DNA of 64,000 nt from Agapetus fuscipes (Eukaryota > Arthropoda > Insecta > Trichoptera > Glossosomatidae). The DNA lies in NCBI GenBank assembly GCA_951799405.1, contig OX637350.1, forward strand, positions 7,301,852-7,365,851, written 5' to 3'. This document shows positions 37,832-52,489 of this stretch, piece after piece; the first letter of the stretch is position 1; each line of letters starts with the position of its first letter. Under the pieces are notes generated by a model. It saw only the letters and a program-made list of their open reading frames with translations, did not search any database and had not been told where the DNA came from. A program made the translations under genes and the position numbers.

Positions 37832-40244
37832 CTAAGAAATATCATTAAAATATTCTTTCATCTGCAAAAAAAAGGATTAATTAAATCTTTTCTTCATTGT
37901 TGAGTTCAAAATTGTATATTATCCATATTTTGGGTTGCATCTATTTAATTGTAACTTCAGTCATCATTGAACAAAGATTAACAATTATAATAAAAACACC
38001 TGATTTAAGATGACTTCTCGAATAACTTCAGTGTAAGTTTTTGACTTTGTAGAAACTTTGTATTTTGTTCTTCGTCGTTTCATGTCCCGACTTTGCGCAA
38101 TCCCTTCCAATGTTGATTTAGAGGTGGACGATTTATTCTCATTTTTAAATCTACAAATAAAATAAAAATATTGTGCATTGGTACAATGAAATAATAAATG
38201 TAAGGAGTGAATAATTACAACCGTATTCACAATTAACGCTATAAGCACTTAAAATGCTCAAATTTAAATTCTAGCACCAATCATGGGCCTCTAATTTGCA
38301 CATAGCACTGTGAGATTATATAAGAAGTATTGTTTATGAATATCGGTGATTCCTTACAATGTTGGTTGAGAGTCTTCGATTTTTTGTATTACTTCTCTTC
38401 TATTTGAAATCACATAGTCATAAATGGCTCTTCGTTCATCACTGGTATAAGATGACATCCAACGATCCATTGTGGCAGGTAGTGAGGGAGTCTCGGAACT
38501 ATATGTGCGATGATCTATCAATGTAAGAGTTAACCAATTATGAAGTGTTCAATAACATGTAGCAAAAAAACTAGTTCTGCTACAATCTAAAACATTACAT
38601 AATGTAATTCAATCCAGATTTTATTTATCCCACATTCAAGTTATTTTTACACATGGGTCAGAACAGAAAACCTGGGGGAAAAATTGGGACGTCACATCAC
38701 ACAATCATGTTGCTAACTAAATTGGATTTTGTTTCTTGGTTACTAAAATCCATAGTAACCTAGACCTGTGAAGTCACCAAAAGAGGTAAATTTGGAATAT
38801 TCTGATTTCATCCATACGAAAAAATATTTTTTATAAATTGAAACCTACTTGTTTTAAAAGTGTTGTTATTCTTTGCAGCTTCTTTTATAACAGCATCACA
38901 CAAGGCCACATCTGTAACAAATTTCAAAGATCAAAATGGTACCCAAGAAAAAATGATAACTTTGATATGAAAATGAAAGAAACATGAATATTTCAAGCAC
39001 TCTGCTGAAGTTGGAATGAGGTCCGCACATGAATTGACATAGACAATTAAGTATCGTCACAATGCGGGGTTTCAGGGAGAAGTCTTTGTAATTGGCTGCT
39101 AAGGACGGCAGTCCCATACAAGACTGATGTTTGCTCGCCGAGAAAACTGTTCGGACCTCATAGTCTGCTTCTGGAGTTGAGAACATAGACTGATGTAGGC
39201 AGTTTCAGGCGGTTGCATAATACATATTTGTTTAATAGAAGTTTTAACACATGAAAACGCACTCGGCGTGTCTATACAGTGCCATTAAATATTGCTGTTT
39301 AAAATTTACCAATTAAGAGCTAGGTATTATTATTGAACAATGACATTGACTGGTCCGTAGTCCAGTGGTAACACTTCGCACTCGTAAATGGAAGGTTGTG
39401 GGTTCGAATCCCGACGGAGCACAAAAAATATACCATTTATATTTTCAAATTTGCTCTTCGCTGGGTTGAAAAATTCATAAACCTTTACCAAAGACTGGTC
39501 ATCAAAAGGTCCATCCAGCCATACAGCAACTGGGTCTTGCTTGAGAATTGGCGCTTTCTACAGCAACGACCAAGCTCGCAGAGGGCTCTTGAGGTGTCAT
39601 ACACACAAAAACAGCGCTCGCCAAATAAATCAGCCCAATTTTTTTTTGAAATAAATTATTTTAGGAATGGAGGATTGTCTTGTATTATGCAGCCATCCTG
39701 CTAGCGGTGGACAATACCTAAATAGATACATTTCCACTTTGCCTGTATTACTTCTTTTATTACTTTCAACACTCATTTTTCATACATCTCATTCTTTTTT
39801 TTTCACTCTGCTGATAAAGATAATATGTAAACGTACTCATGGAAATTAAACATGGATTTGCTTTCTCATTATTTTCAGGCAACAACGGACCATCCAAACA
39901 GTACTCTTCTTGCTTCAGCTTACATTTATTTATATGATCTTCAAATTTGGCCTGAGAAACAAAATGACTGTCATCGAATGGGCATTTCAACAGGGAAGAA
40001 GCCTGAAAATATTATTTAATTAACTGAGTTAAGAAGGAATAACTTTCAACAAATAATTTAAACAGTATCCAAGTGTATTTTAATAATGCATGAATATAAT
40101 TGAGTGTTAAAATCTTGCCTCAGATAACTTTTCATTATTCCAATTTAAAGAAGTAAGGATTTCATTTAGTTTTTCTTCTATTTTTTTGACCGGTTTAATA
40201 ACGGCATCGAGCTGGCACAATCTTGATAATTCTCTAGACTCCAT
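37832..40244 (-). CDS. SNRNP48: SNRNP48, U11/U12 small nuclear ribonucleoprotein 48 kDa
   Basis: Seen: exons in gene order 40119-40244, 39837-40002, 38849-38911, 38358-38514, 38000-38150 and 37832-37861; 693 nt, 230 aa. A CHHC zinc finger, C-x5-H-x9-H-x3-C, sits at residues 49, 55, 65 and 69 (CPFDDSHFVS...HINKC). The later blocks NHRTYSSETP, IAQSRDMKRRRTKYK and SKTYTEVIREVI follow vertebrate SNRNP48 closely; the long Arg-rich tail of the vertebrate protein (339 aa) is absent and a 9-residue exon ends the protein. Known role: the finger recognises the 5' splice site of U12-type introns in the minor spliceosome. Intron 1 starts with GC rather than GT (GAG|GCAAGA). Start Met is taken at MESRELSRL by alignment; the frame is open further upstream into an untranslated exon ending near 40349. 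Intron 2 holds a MITE, a LINE scrap and a SINE-B. Confidence 0.9.
39015..39161. mobile_element. GAGGTCCGC MITE, copy 1
   Basis: Inverted ends AATGAGGTCCGCACATGA and GTTCGGACCTCAT about 147 bp apart. Same ends as the element at 42605. In SNRNP48 intron 2, opposite a LINE scrap. Confidence 0.68.
39176..39335 (+). mobile_element. CR1/L2-like LINE 3' scrap
   Basis: GGCAGTTTCAGGCGGTTGC and TTTGTTTAATAGAAGTTTTA align with the end of the LINE copy at 29540-29610; tail is TATTATTATTG. Confidence 0.62.
39348..39648 (+). repeat. SINE-B copy, full length
   Basis: Head ACTGGTCCGTAGTCCAGTGG, B box GGGTTCGAATCCCG, body to CAAATAAATCAGCCCAA and a T9 tail. Best single copy for defining the family. Confidence 0.82.
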
Positions 40245-40565
40245 GGACGTAGTACAAAAATACAAAGTTCTACAAAAATAGTCTTCAAACAGCTTCAAAA
40301 CATTAACATTTTTTTCTTTTTCTTCATGAATTTGACATTCATTTTCAGTCTACAAATGGAGCGAGCAGATTACAATATTTAAATATCAACCTTTGGATTT
40401 TAAAGTTAAACCAATTCAGAGATTTTTTTTATGAAAATTAATGGATCCAGATTCTATTATATATATACTATATTCTGGTATTATTTAGGTACAATATAAA
40501 TTATTATTTTCAATTCGACGAAACTTAACTTACGTACTAAAAAGAAGAAAAGAACTGATTGACTG

Positions 40566-41362
40566 CCTAAGAATCTTCCATACAAACGATATTGACCACA
40601 AGCTTCCTTACAATACCAGTAGATAATGCTTTATTGGTTCTTGTCCACAATAATAGTAGGAAACTACTGTGTGGTATTACCGATATTCCCTTGACAGCCG
40701 AAATGGCGCCCACAGATAACGCTTGCTTGGCGTGGGGTCGTAAGTTTTTAACCGTTGAATGCTGTTTTTGGCTGTTTTCACAGGCGTTAAATTGTGCAAA
40801 AAGTTATTTGAAAAGAATATAATACTTTGTGCGTGAAAAAAGTGCGTGAAAATGGTGTATTGGTGGCCTGGTGCCGGACAACGTATTTCCGTCGTAACCT
40901 CAAAAAAAATTCGACAGCTATAAAGTACAAAAAACCTTCATGTTTTTGTTACGTTCCAGCTAAAAAATACTAGTGCCTCTAAATAAACTTTAATTGACAT
41001 CAAACTTTCAAAATGATTTACATTATTTTAACCTAATTTGCCAAAACCTTAATTACCTTAATTTAGCTTAAAACCAAAATGTAGTTCGGTGTATTATTTA
41101 AGAATGTATATTTGTGTAAACTTGTATATTTTATTTTAAAAGATATAAATTTTTAAAACAAAAAAAAACTTTTATTTGACATGACCTCACCATTAGTTTC
41201 CTATAATATCAAAAATATTTGAAATAAATTTTAGGTATAAGTGATATTATACATTCCATAATATTATCAAAAGCTTCCATATAAAACTCATAGGTGGCTA
41301 AGATTCGGGCATTCCCCTTTTTTTTATTCAGTGGGATCTCTATATACCTATAATACTCTGTG
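40566..41362. mobile_element. 0.8 kb repeat element, copy 2
   Basis: Nearly identical to 19371-20181. TGATTGACTG lies on both sides (40556-40565 and 41363-41372), a likely target duplication. It fills most of the space between the divergent SNRNP48 and SLC35B4. Confidence 0.75.
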
Positions 41363-41537
41363 TGATTGACTGTCAAGGTGCTGTCAAGTGGGGACGTACA
41401 CAAAAATTCAAACTGTATTTTTAAATCTAAATTATTAGAAAATGGAAAGAAAAATACTTTTCATGAAGAATGTCACAATGGACCGCATTGTATAAATACC
41501 CTGTTTTAAATCTCCACCAGCGCACGCTGATTTCACC

Positions 41538-42443
41538 ATGGAAGCTAAAAAATATACTTGCATGGTTTCCGTGTTTATTGGATGCTGTGTGAATGTTCTA
41601 GTTCTAGAAAAATTAATAACTAGTGTAACTGGAATAGCCAACCTCATAACATTCCTCCAGTTTATTTTTATTTCCTTAGAAGGATTTTTGATAACAATTA
41701 AATGTGGAAGAAGAAGGTCCCTCATTCCTGTTCGCAGTTGCTTAGTCCTTGTGTGTTTCTTCTTCATCTCTAGCGTTTGTAACAATTACGCTTACAATCT
41801 AAATGTTCCGAATTCATTGCACATTATCATTAAATCAGGATCATTGTTGACCAACATGATAGTAGGTGGAATATATCGCCGAAAAAAGTATTCAATCAAG
41901 AAAAAGATTTCAGTGGCCATGGTCACAGCTGGAATAATTATTTACACTATGGCTTCTGCCAAGAATATGACTGAACACACTGAAGCTACAGAAAGTACAC
42001 TGCTTGGTTGGTTGTTAGGTGTATTTCTGTTGGTATTTGCCCTTGTGGTTGGAGCATTTATGGGTCTCTTACAAGAATCTATATTCGCTGATTATGGGAA
42101 GCATCCTAATGATATGCTTTTCTACACCCACCTGCTACCATTGCCTCTCTTTGTATTTCTAGGCAATGATCTGAAACAGGCATTTATTTCATGCAGTGAA
42201 TCAGATCCCATTGTCTGGCTCCTTCTGTGCTGGAATGTTTTCACTCAGTATGTCTGCATTCGCTCCGTTTACATCCTAGCATCAGAATATTCCCCTTTAA
42301 CTGTTACAATGGTCCTAACACTCAGAAAGTTTAGCTCCTTATTGTTTTCTGCATTGCTTTTCGATAGTTACTTTACATTTAATCACTGTTTTGGTACGTT
42401 TATTGTTATTGTTGGCACACTTTTGTATACATTTATTAATTGA
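41538..42443 (+). CDS. SLC35B4: SLC35B4-type nucleotide-sugar transporter, intronless
   Basis: 301 codons in one exon, CACCATGG start context. About ten hydrophobic helices. FIGCCVNVLVLE, NLITFLQFIFISLEGFL, VCNNYAYNLNVPNSLHII, KSGSLLTNMIVGGI, FYTHLLPLPLFVFL, QYVCIRSVYIL and LTLRKFSSLLFSAL follow vertebrate SLC35B4 (about 331 aa) and the fly ER/Golgi homologue. Known role: carries UDP-xylose/UDP-GlcNAc (or GDP-fucose in the fly) into the ER/Golgi. The C-terminal tail after the last helix is nearly absent (ends YTFIN). Lack of introns, in a window where others have three to twelve exons, suggests an old retrocopy or intron loss. No A-tail or decay is seen, so it is probably functional. Confidence 0.92.
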   Translation: MEAKKYTCMVSVFIGCCVNVLVLEKLITSVTGIANLITFLQFIFISLEGFLITIKCGRRRSLIPVRSCLVLVCFFFISSVCNNYAYNLNVPNSLHIIIKSGSLLTNMIVGGIYRRKKYSIKKKISVAMVTAGIIIYTMASAKNMTEHTEATESTLLGWLLGVFLLVFALVVGAFMGLLQESIFADYGKHPNDMLFYTHLLPLPLFVFLGNDLKQAFISCSESDPIVWLLLCWNVFTQYVCIRSVYILASEYSPLTVTMVLTLRKFSSLLFSALLFDSYFTFNHCFGTFIVIVGTLLYTFIN

Positions 42444-43293
42444 TACTTCCATTATTGAATAAGCATTTTCCTTTTGTAATGTACAGCATGATTTGAAAGC
42501 ATGATAGTTTATAACAACTTATCGTTTAAGAATTCAAAATTGCATGATTTTTTTGTGTTGTCTGGAGTTGGATTTGTAAGTGAATGAAATATGAACAAGG
42601 GTATAATGAGGTCCGCATGTGAATGTTCATATATTTGACTGCCGCCCTTAGTAAACAATAACAAAAGATTTTTTTCATTTTCCCTAGCTACCCGGCCAGG
42701 TGACGTCACAATATTGTGTTTGTCAAATCACGTGCGGACCTCATTCTTGTTATAATGTCATTTGCATGATTGTTTTGTATAAAAAATCTCAATTCTTAAA
42801 ATCATCACCTGTTGTGAGATGGCGGCCTTCTCTCCGAGTTAAAAGTGACCGAGTCACATTTATAACGCCAGCCCTAAATGCTAACCAAATGCATTCCATA
42901 AACTTCATGCTTAATATGTAGGCCGTCTGATTTTATTTTTATAAGCATAAAATGCATCTCGTAGGTGTAATCATCAAATGTTTTTGTGATCTTAAAATAA
43001 GACTGGTATTTTAGAAATGTATGAAGCCTTACAGAACTTAAATAAAAAACTAAATATCATAACATTCCTCTAGAAGTCTAATATAAGGTGTAACTTTAAT
43101 TATTTAGGGTGGTAATACAAATCAAGAATTACCATGTTTTTTTTCCGGTAACAAATATTTTTTTTGTACTAACTGCACACTTTTCTCTGTTTGAGCAGGG
43201 ATTTGTGTGATTTATTTCATAATAAAGGCAACACAAACTGGGGAAGATAAAAAAAAACAATGTTAACATTAGAAGTGGAATGGAATACCTGTA
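42444..43293. other. 3' flank of SLC35B4
   Basis: AT-rich non-coding sequence with one MITE (42605-42745). No other gene. Confidence 0.5.
42605..42745. mobile_element. GAGGTCCGC MITE, copy 2
   Basis: AATGAGGTCCGCATGTGA at the left, TCACGTGCGGACCTCATT at the right, 141 bp in all. Confidence 0.78.
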
Positions 43294-43435
43294 ACACAAC
43301 TAAGCTACACATATAGTGTAATTTCTTGCCTGCTTTATTCCCGAAGAGGTCGCATTTGGTGACTCGGGACCTATTTATTTTTACAGGTAAGAGGGCCGGC
43401 CTCACACCAACCACTTCAGTTGAAGTGGGGGTGAT
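43294..43435 (-). repeat. SINE-C 3' part
   Basis: ACAACTAAGCTACACATATA to CACTTCAGTTGAAGTGGGGG on the + strand; the tRNA-like head is missing (5' truncation). Confidence 0.75.
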
Positions 43436-43598
43436 GACTTGTGATGTGTGGAAACTTTTTATTTACTTAGTATGTAACAATATGTTGGTTTTAAAAAATA
43501 TATATACATGTTTTAATAGAAAAAATGTAAATCAACTGTTCAATTTATTTTTGTACTTTGTATAGATATTTCAAATATATTTACAAAAGAAATTATAC

Positions 43599-43604
43599 TT
43601 TATT
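43599..43604 (-). terminator. Likely DDX41 polyadenylation signal
   Basis: AATAAA on the - strand about 107 bp after the DDX41 stop. Confidence 0.5.
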
Positions 43605-43710
43605 CATTAACCATATGCATTTTGTCTCTCAAGACCTTCCTCAATCTAACTATTATCAGTTGTAAAATACTTGAAGTTGTAAACATACAAAATATGACAG
43701 TAATTTGAAT

Positions 43711-47945
<4,235 letters not shown>

Positions 47946-48163
47946 TTCTATTTCCTCAGTTCAAAACGTTTTGCTTTCGATTTTCTTGACAGCCGTGGTT
48001 GTAGAGAAATCAGGTTGACCAACTGATTTACAATTTACATTTTCATTGGAAAATCGATTTTTAAATAGGTATTACCTAACCACCTTTTTCTGAACCCAAA
48101 AGTCCACCCCTGTCTTGTGTGTCAAACATTTTTGAAGCTGTCAAAATTTTCCGAAGATTCGCG
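47946..48163. promoter_or_regulatory. Short bidirectional promoter, DDX41/RBM18
   Basis: 218 bp between the two start codons of divergent housekeeping-type genes, so the promoters must overlap. No TATA box is obvious on either side. Confidence 0.6.
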
Positions 48164-51100
48164 ATGGAAAGCAAAGTTCTAAAATAATAAGCCTCAAGAA
48201 GCATGTGGTGAAAGTCATTGTATTAATGCTAAATCTAAAAATCATTCTCTCTGTAGTATTAGAACACACTGAACTAATCTGTGTAGTATGACAAATTCTG
48301 GTAGCAGACCACCTCCCCACATTATCTTGTGATCGATATTTGAGGCAAAGATCAAGAATGGACGCAACTGTAAGTTCTTCTACTCGTTGAAGATCGTTCT
48401 GAACCAAGTAAACTCTCTGAAGAATCATAAATAACTCAAATTTGTTTTATTATTTTTCATTTTTAGATTCCTCTGAGTTTGGAACCAATAAAACATGAAG
48501 CGCCAGATGACCGCAGACTGTGGATCGGGAATCTAGATCCAAGAATCAATGAGTATGTATTTCTCAACCAAATCACAAATATTCTAAACATAAGATATTT
48601 GACTCGATTTGTTTAAAAAAAATCTAGGTTGTACCATTTATCAAACTGCTTTCCTGGATATATTGCCGTGGTCCATGGGAGCTGAAGCTTCCAAACGTTT
48701 CGCCCATATCTACGATGGGCTTCTCCAGTATGATGTTGATGCAACAGGTGCATCACACTGGAGGCATATTTTAAATGTTGAGAAAATTAAAAAAAAAAAC
48801 TCTAAAAAGGTTAAAGAAATGAGAAGCTATTTTTTCAGCCACATTATTGAATAGCAGGCATAATACTCATCACTTTGCATGTAGAAGCAACAGGTTATAT
48901 TTATAAAAAAAAACTGTTTTGAGGTTATAGTGGGAGTACAAAGTTTCTCCATTAGTCCGATAAATAAACATTGTCTTTTTGTAATTACCGGTATCAACTT
49001 TTGAAATTGGTGCGGACTTTTGGTGAAATCGACAAGTTTGACCTGATGTTCCATCGCACGGGCCCGTATGCTGGCCAGCCACGGGGATTTGCATTTGTCA
49101 CCTACAAGAAAAGACAGGACGCCCTGAAAGCCCAGCAGGATCTACACGGGAGTCCAGTGGGCTGCAGAAATCTCTCCGTGAAATGGGCTAAGAATACCTC
49201 AAGTGTGAGTCAGCTACGTCTTATAGAATTATATGTATACAGTTGGATCATTTGTTTTTCTCTTCTTGGGCGCCGTTTAGTGGCTCCAGTCTTCCCAAGG
49301 GCGTCCAAGTGAAATAATAATATTAACAGGGAATATTATGAGATGCACTTCATAATACCGTGTATTCTTCCTTCACTTGCTTCTTGGAAAATATGAACGT
49401 CTTCAACTCCTTCTTGAAACATTCTGCACCGGTTTCTGTCCTCAGCTCAGTCTTAGTATCAATATTTAAAAAAATAAACATCATGATGATATTGGAGCTT
49501 GGCTTATTTTAATGATATCAAAGTAACACTAGCTCAATTACTAATATGATTGATTTTTATTTTTTGAATACTTTATGGGAATAAAAATGGTTGTAACTGT
49601 AGATCTTTTAAAAAGGGTTGAAGTCGTCAGAATCCAGAAGAAACCCTTGGATTTGCTTACTTATTGTCACAAACCGAAATGTGGGGGGGGGGGGTGATTT
49701 TTACCCCAACTGTAGCTTTGAGGCTTCATCAAAGCCATTAAAGGGTAGGGAAAGTGTTTACCTTCTTCTAACAACAAAACATGAATTATTGATCCATAAG
49801 AAAGCCCAAACTCAAATTGATTTTTTTAGTGCTATGCCTGCATTACATTTTCTACCTGCTAATTTGTTCATTCTAGGCTTTTAACCTTTTCGCTTCTGAA
49901 TATTATGGCTATATACAGGGTGGGGCAGCATAATTTCCTTTTTTCAAAACTTAATAAAACCGATTGTATCAGTCAGAATTTTATTATTTGTTTTTTTTAT
50001 AATGTAGGCACATACTTAAAGTTTTGTTTATTTAGTTTTTGATGATCCAATCAGGTAAGTGACGTCCCCTATTCTCCATACACTGAGTGACCGATTTCTG
50101 GCGTTTGTCATGACTCTTGCCAGCATATCAGGCGTTATCCTGGCAATTTCTTTGTGGAAGTTGGTCTTCAAATCTTGTAGGGTCCTTGGACGGTTTACAT
50201 AAACACGGGATTTCAAAAAACGCTATAGAAAAAAAAACACGGGGACAAATCGGGAGAGCGAGCCGGCCATTCCAAATCGCCCCTAATTGAGATGAGGCGC
50301 TCTTTTCCTCACAACACGTTCATCCGAGAATGTAAGTCACGTTCAGAAAGTTCCTGCGCAATCACCATCTTGTATGGATCAAAATGGAAATCATCGTAAA
50401 GAATTCTCCTCACAGAACAATCGGAAAGTCCAAGGACAGACGCATGTTTGCGCGCAGAACGCCATGGTGATCGCAAAGCTCTCACTGCTCTCAGGTGATT
50501 TCATGGGACAACAGACTCCAGTTCTTCGTTTTGTAGCATTTTCAGTTTTTCTGAACATAGTGATAAAAAAAAAAACGCGACTAAGCTACACATGTAGTGT
50601 AACTTCTTGCTGCGTTATCCCCGAAGGGGTCGCATGTGGCGAGTTGAACCTATTTATTGTTACAGGTAAGGGGGCCGGCCTTATGCCAACCACTTCAGTT
50701 GAAGTGGGGGATTCCCAGCTCCCGAGGGGGCTGGTACTCATTTATTGTGAAGGCTGAATAAACCTTGCCGGTATTTTATTTTAGGGTTTGAAATAAACAC
50801 CGAAACGGGAAATCATTTCTGACACCCTCGGTGGGATTCAAACCCGAGCTCACGGTATGGAATGCAAGCACTCTACCAACTGAGCTATCGACCGGACATA
50901 GTGATCCACATGGCAATTGATTTCTGGTCAGGGACAGGGGCCATCCGGGTTGAATTCAAGCAATTCCGAAAGGCGCGCTGAGTTGCGATCACAGAACATT
51001 AGTTCGAAAAGTAGGCCTCAACGGCAAATGCACGCTCCTCACTGTTCCAACGCATGATGGTGACTAAACTGTATCAGGACAAAACTTTATAGTTCCGCCT

Positions 51101-51804
51101 CTCGAACGAGACCACTAGCGCTCCGCTACATCATCAACCGACTAAATGGCGAGCATTTTAAAAAAGGAAATTATGCTGCCCCACCCTGTATATACCCCCA
51201 GTACGGAATACTTTTTCAAGCACATTTTTTAACATTTATTATTTCCTACCTTAATTGATTGACACTTCAAACGATGTGAACAGTCACATGTATTATTTAT
51301 TCGAGAACAAAAATTACAAAGGCTTAGCACATATGTATTTCCACTTGCAGACTTTTGAATTCTTTCACACAGATGCCAGGGATAAGTTCAAAGATGGATG
51401 ACGTCTATGATTGGCAGCCACACTGTACGCAAGTTTACACTTGACGCCTATGCGTGTCACCCGCAGTTAAAGGATTAAAAGTTGATAATGCTTGTAGTAA
51501 TAATGATTATTATTTTCTCATTATTTAGGAAGAAGTTGAGAGGCCCAAGCCCGAGTTGGGTATTGCCGTGCTGGCTGGTGCGGCCAAGACAGACAACAAA
51601 CTTAGTACAAAAACTGCCATCCAGTCCATCGAAGCCAAACTCAAGATGATGGCCAACAAAGAAGCGGGAGACGACTTTGTCATCAACAAGCTGGCTGCCC
51701 GGGAGACACCCATCCTAGCTCAGTACCAGACTAAGCAATCTGCACCCACCAAGAGAGACAAGCAGTCCTGGAGGAGACGACATCCATACCACAAGAAAAG
51801 ATAG
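48164..51804 (+). CDS. RBM18: RBM18, RNA-binding protein 18
   Basis: Seen: exons 48164-48175, 48467-48552, 48991-49204 and 51529-51804; 195 aa (family about 190). One RRM: RNP2 LWIGNL at 22-27 and RNP1 RGFAFVTY at 64-71, with INEYQLLKLVRTFGEI between. The tail has SIEAKLKMM, a family signature, and ends basic (SWRRRHPYHKKR). Known role: little-studied single-RRM protein. Two weak points: the MESK first exon uses a poor donor (GTTCTA), so the start is inferred; and exon 3 begins after ACCG with no AG acceptor, though frame and homology require that junction. Intron 3 contains a mariner element with a nested SINE-C and two LINE scraps. Confidence 0.85.
49262..49450 (-). mobile_element. CR1/L2-like LINE 3' scrap
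   Basis: GGGCGCCGTTTAGTGG near the tail and, on the - strand, LRTETGAECFKKELKTFIFS, the usual C-terminal end of this LINE group. Confidence 0.6.
49916..51188 (-). mobile_element. Tc1/mariner-type element with broken transposase
   Basis: Inverted ends CAGGGTGGGGCAGCATAATT, about 28 bp, with TA duplications at 49914-49915 and 51189-51190. Minus strand holds transposase pieces in order: RWNSEERAFAVEAYFSN, a stop, QRAFRNC; then HASVLGLS and QELSERD; then RVYVNRPRTLQDLKT and ARVMTNARNRS near 50050-50215. Internal deletion plus stops make it dead; a SINE-C has inserted at 50565-50895. Confidence 0.85.
50565..50895 (-). repeat. SINE-C copy with target duplication
   Basis: ACATAGTGAT at 50555-50564 and 50896-50905 flanks it. 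On the - strand: GGTCGATAGCTCAGTTGG (A box), GGGTTTGAATCCCACC (B box), central GGCCGGCC block, and a T-rich 3' end at 50565-50575. Confidence 0.85.
51262..51478 (-). mobile_element. 3' tail of the Jockey/I-like LINE
   Basis: Matches 36299-36535 inverted: CTTCAAACGATGTGAACAGT, AACAAAAATTACAAAGG and AGTTTACACTTGACGC. Only the non-coding tail is kept. RBM18 intron 3. Confidence 0.68.
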
Positions 51805-52404
51805 CCAAAATAATGTTCACTCAACCTTATGTACTTCATTCTTTGTTCATAATACCCTCTTTCAGAATACTTCTAACTTCACTCTTTTTGCATGACGTTT
51901 CAGTAATATAGAAAAGAAAAGAATGAATGTTTTGATTTTTTAATGCAGGCGTATGTACTGGGTAGAGATAAATATACTTCAGAATAAATACTTTGGATTG
52001 AACCAAATATTTCAATTTTAAGATTAAATTCATTTTTTACCACCTAGTTGACTACCTTATAGGCACATGTGCCTGTGCGGGATGATTGCTCCAGCGTGAG
52101 TGTAAGAATGTAATGTTTCAACTTTACTTGTGGCAAATGCGTTACCACTTACGATTTACGCATGTGAGATATGTTTTGAATGTTTAAGATGGCTCATTCG
52201 CCATTCAAGAGTGTCTGAGTCACGTGGTCCAATAGCTGTCCATTTTTCCACATTCATGAAAGGGACTTGTCTCCCTAAATGCATAGCTCTCCTAATGTTC
52301 TATGCGAAATTTTGTCCCTACTCTAATCTACGTAAGAGTAACACCAAATAATTTTACTTAAGAGTCTAACAGAAGTGATAACACTATTGATTTTTAAAAA
52401 ATAT
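51805..52404. other. Intergenic, RBM18 to RRN3
   Basis: Convergent 3' flanks. AT-rich, no gene or clear repeat. Confidence 0.5.
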
Positions 52405-52410
52405 TTTATT
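52405..52410 (-). terminator. Likely RRN3 polyadenylation signal
   Basis: AATAAA on the - strand 80 bp after the RRN3 stop. Confidence 0.5.
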
Positions 52411-52489
52411 GTGTGATAGATTATAAGTTTTAAATAAGAATAAAATTATTGTGAATCTCATTTGGAAGTTTAATTGTAAACTACATCTG

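Noticed and set aside
48609..48854. 81-codon frame in RBM18 intron 2 (LPWSMGAEASKRFAHIYDGL)
   Set aside because: Not part of RBM18 by comparison and no family recognised; may be repeat-derived but cannot be supported.
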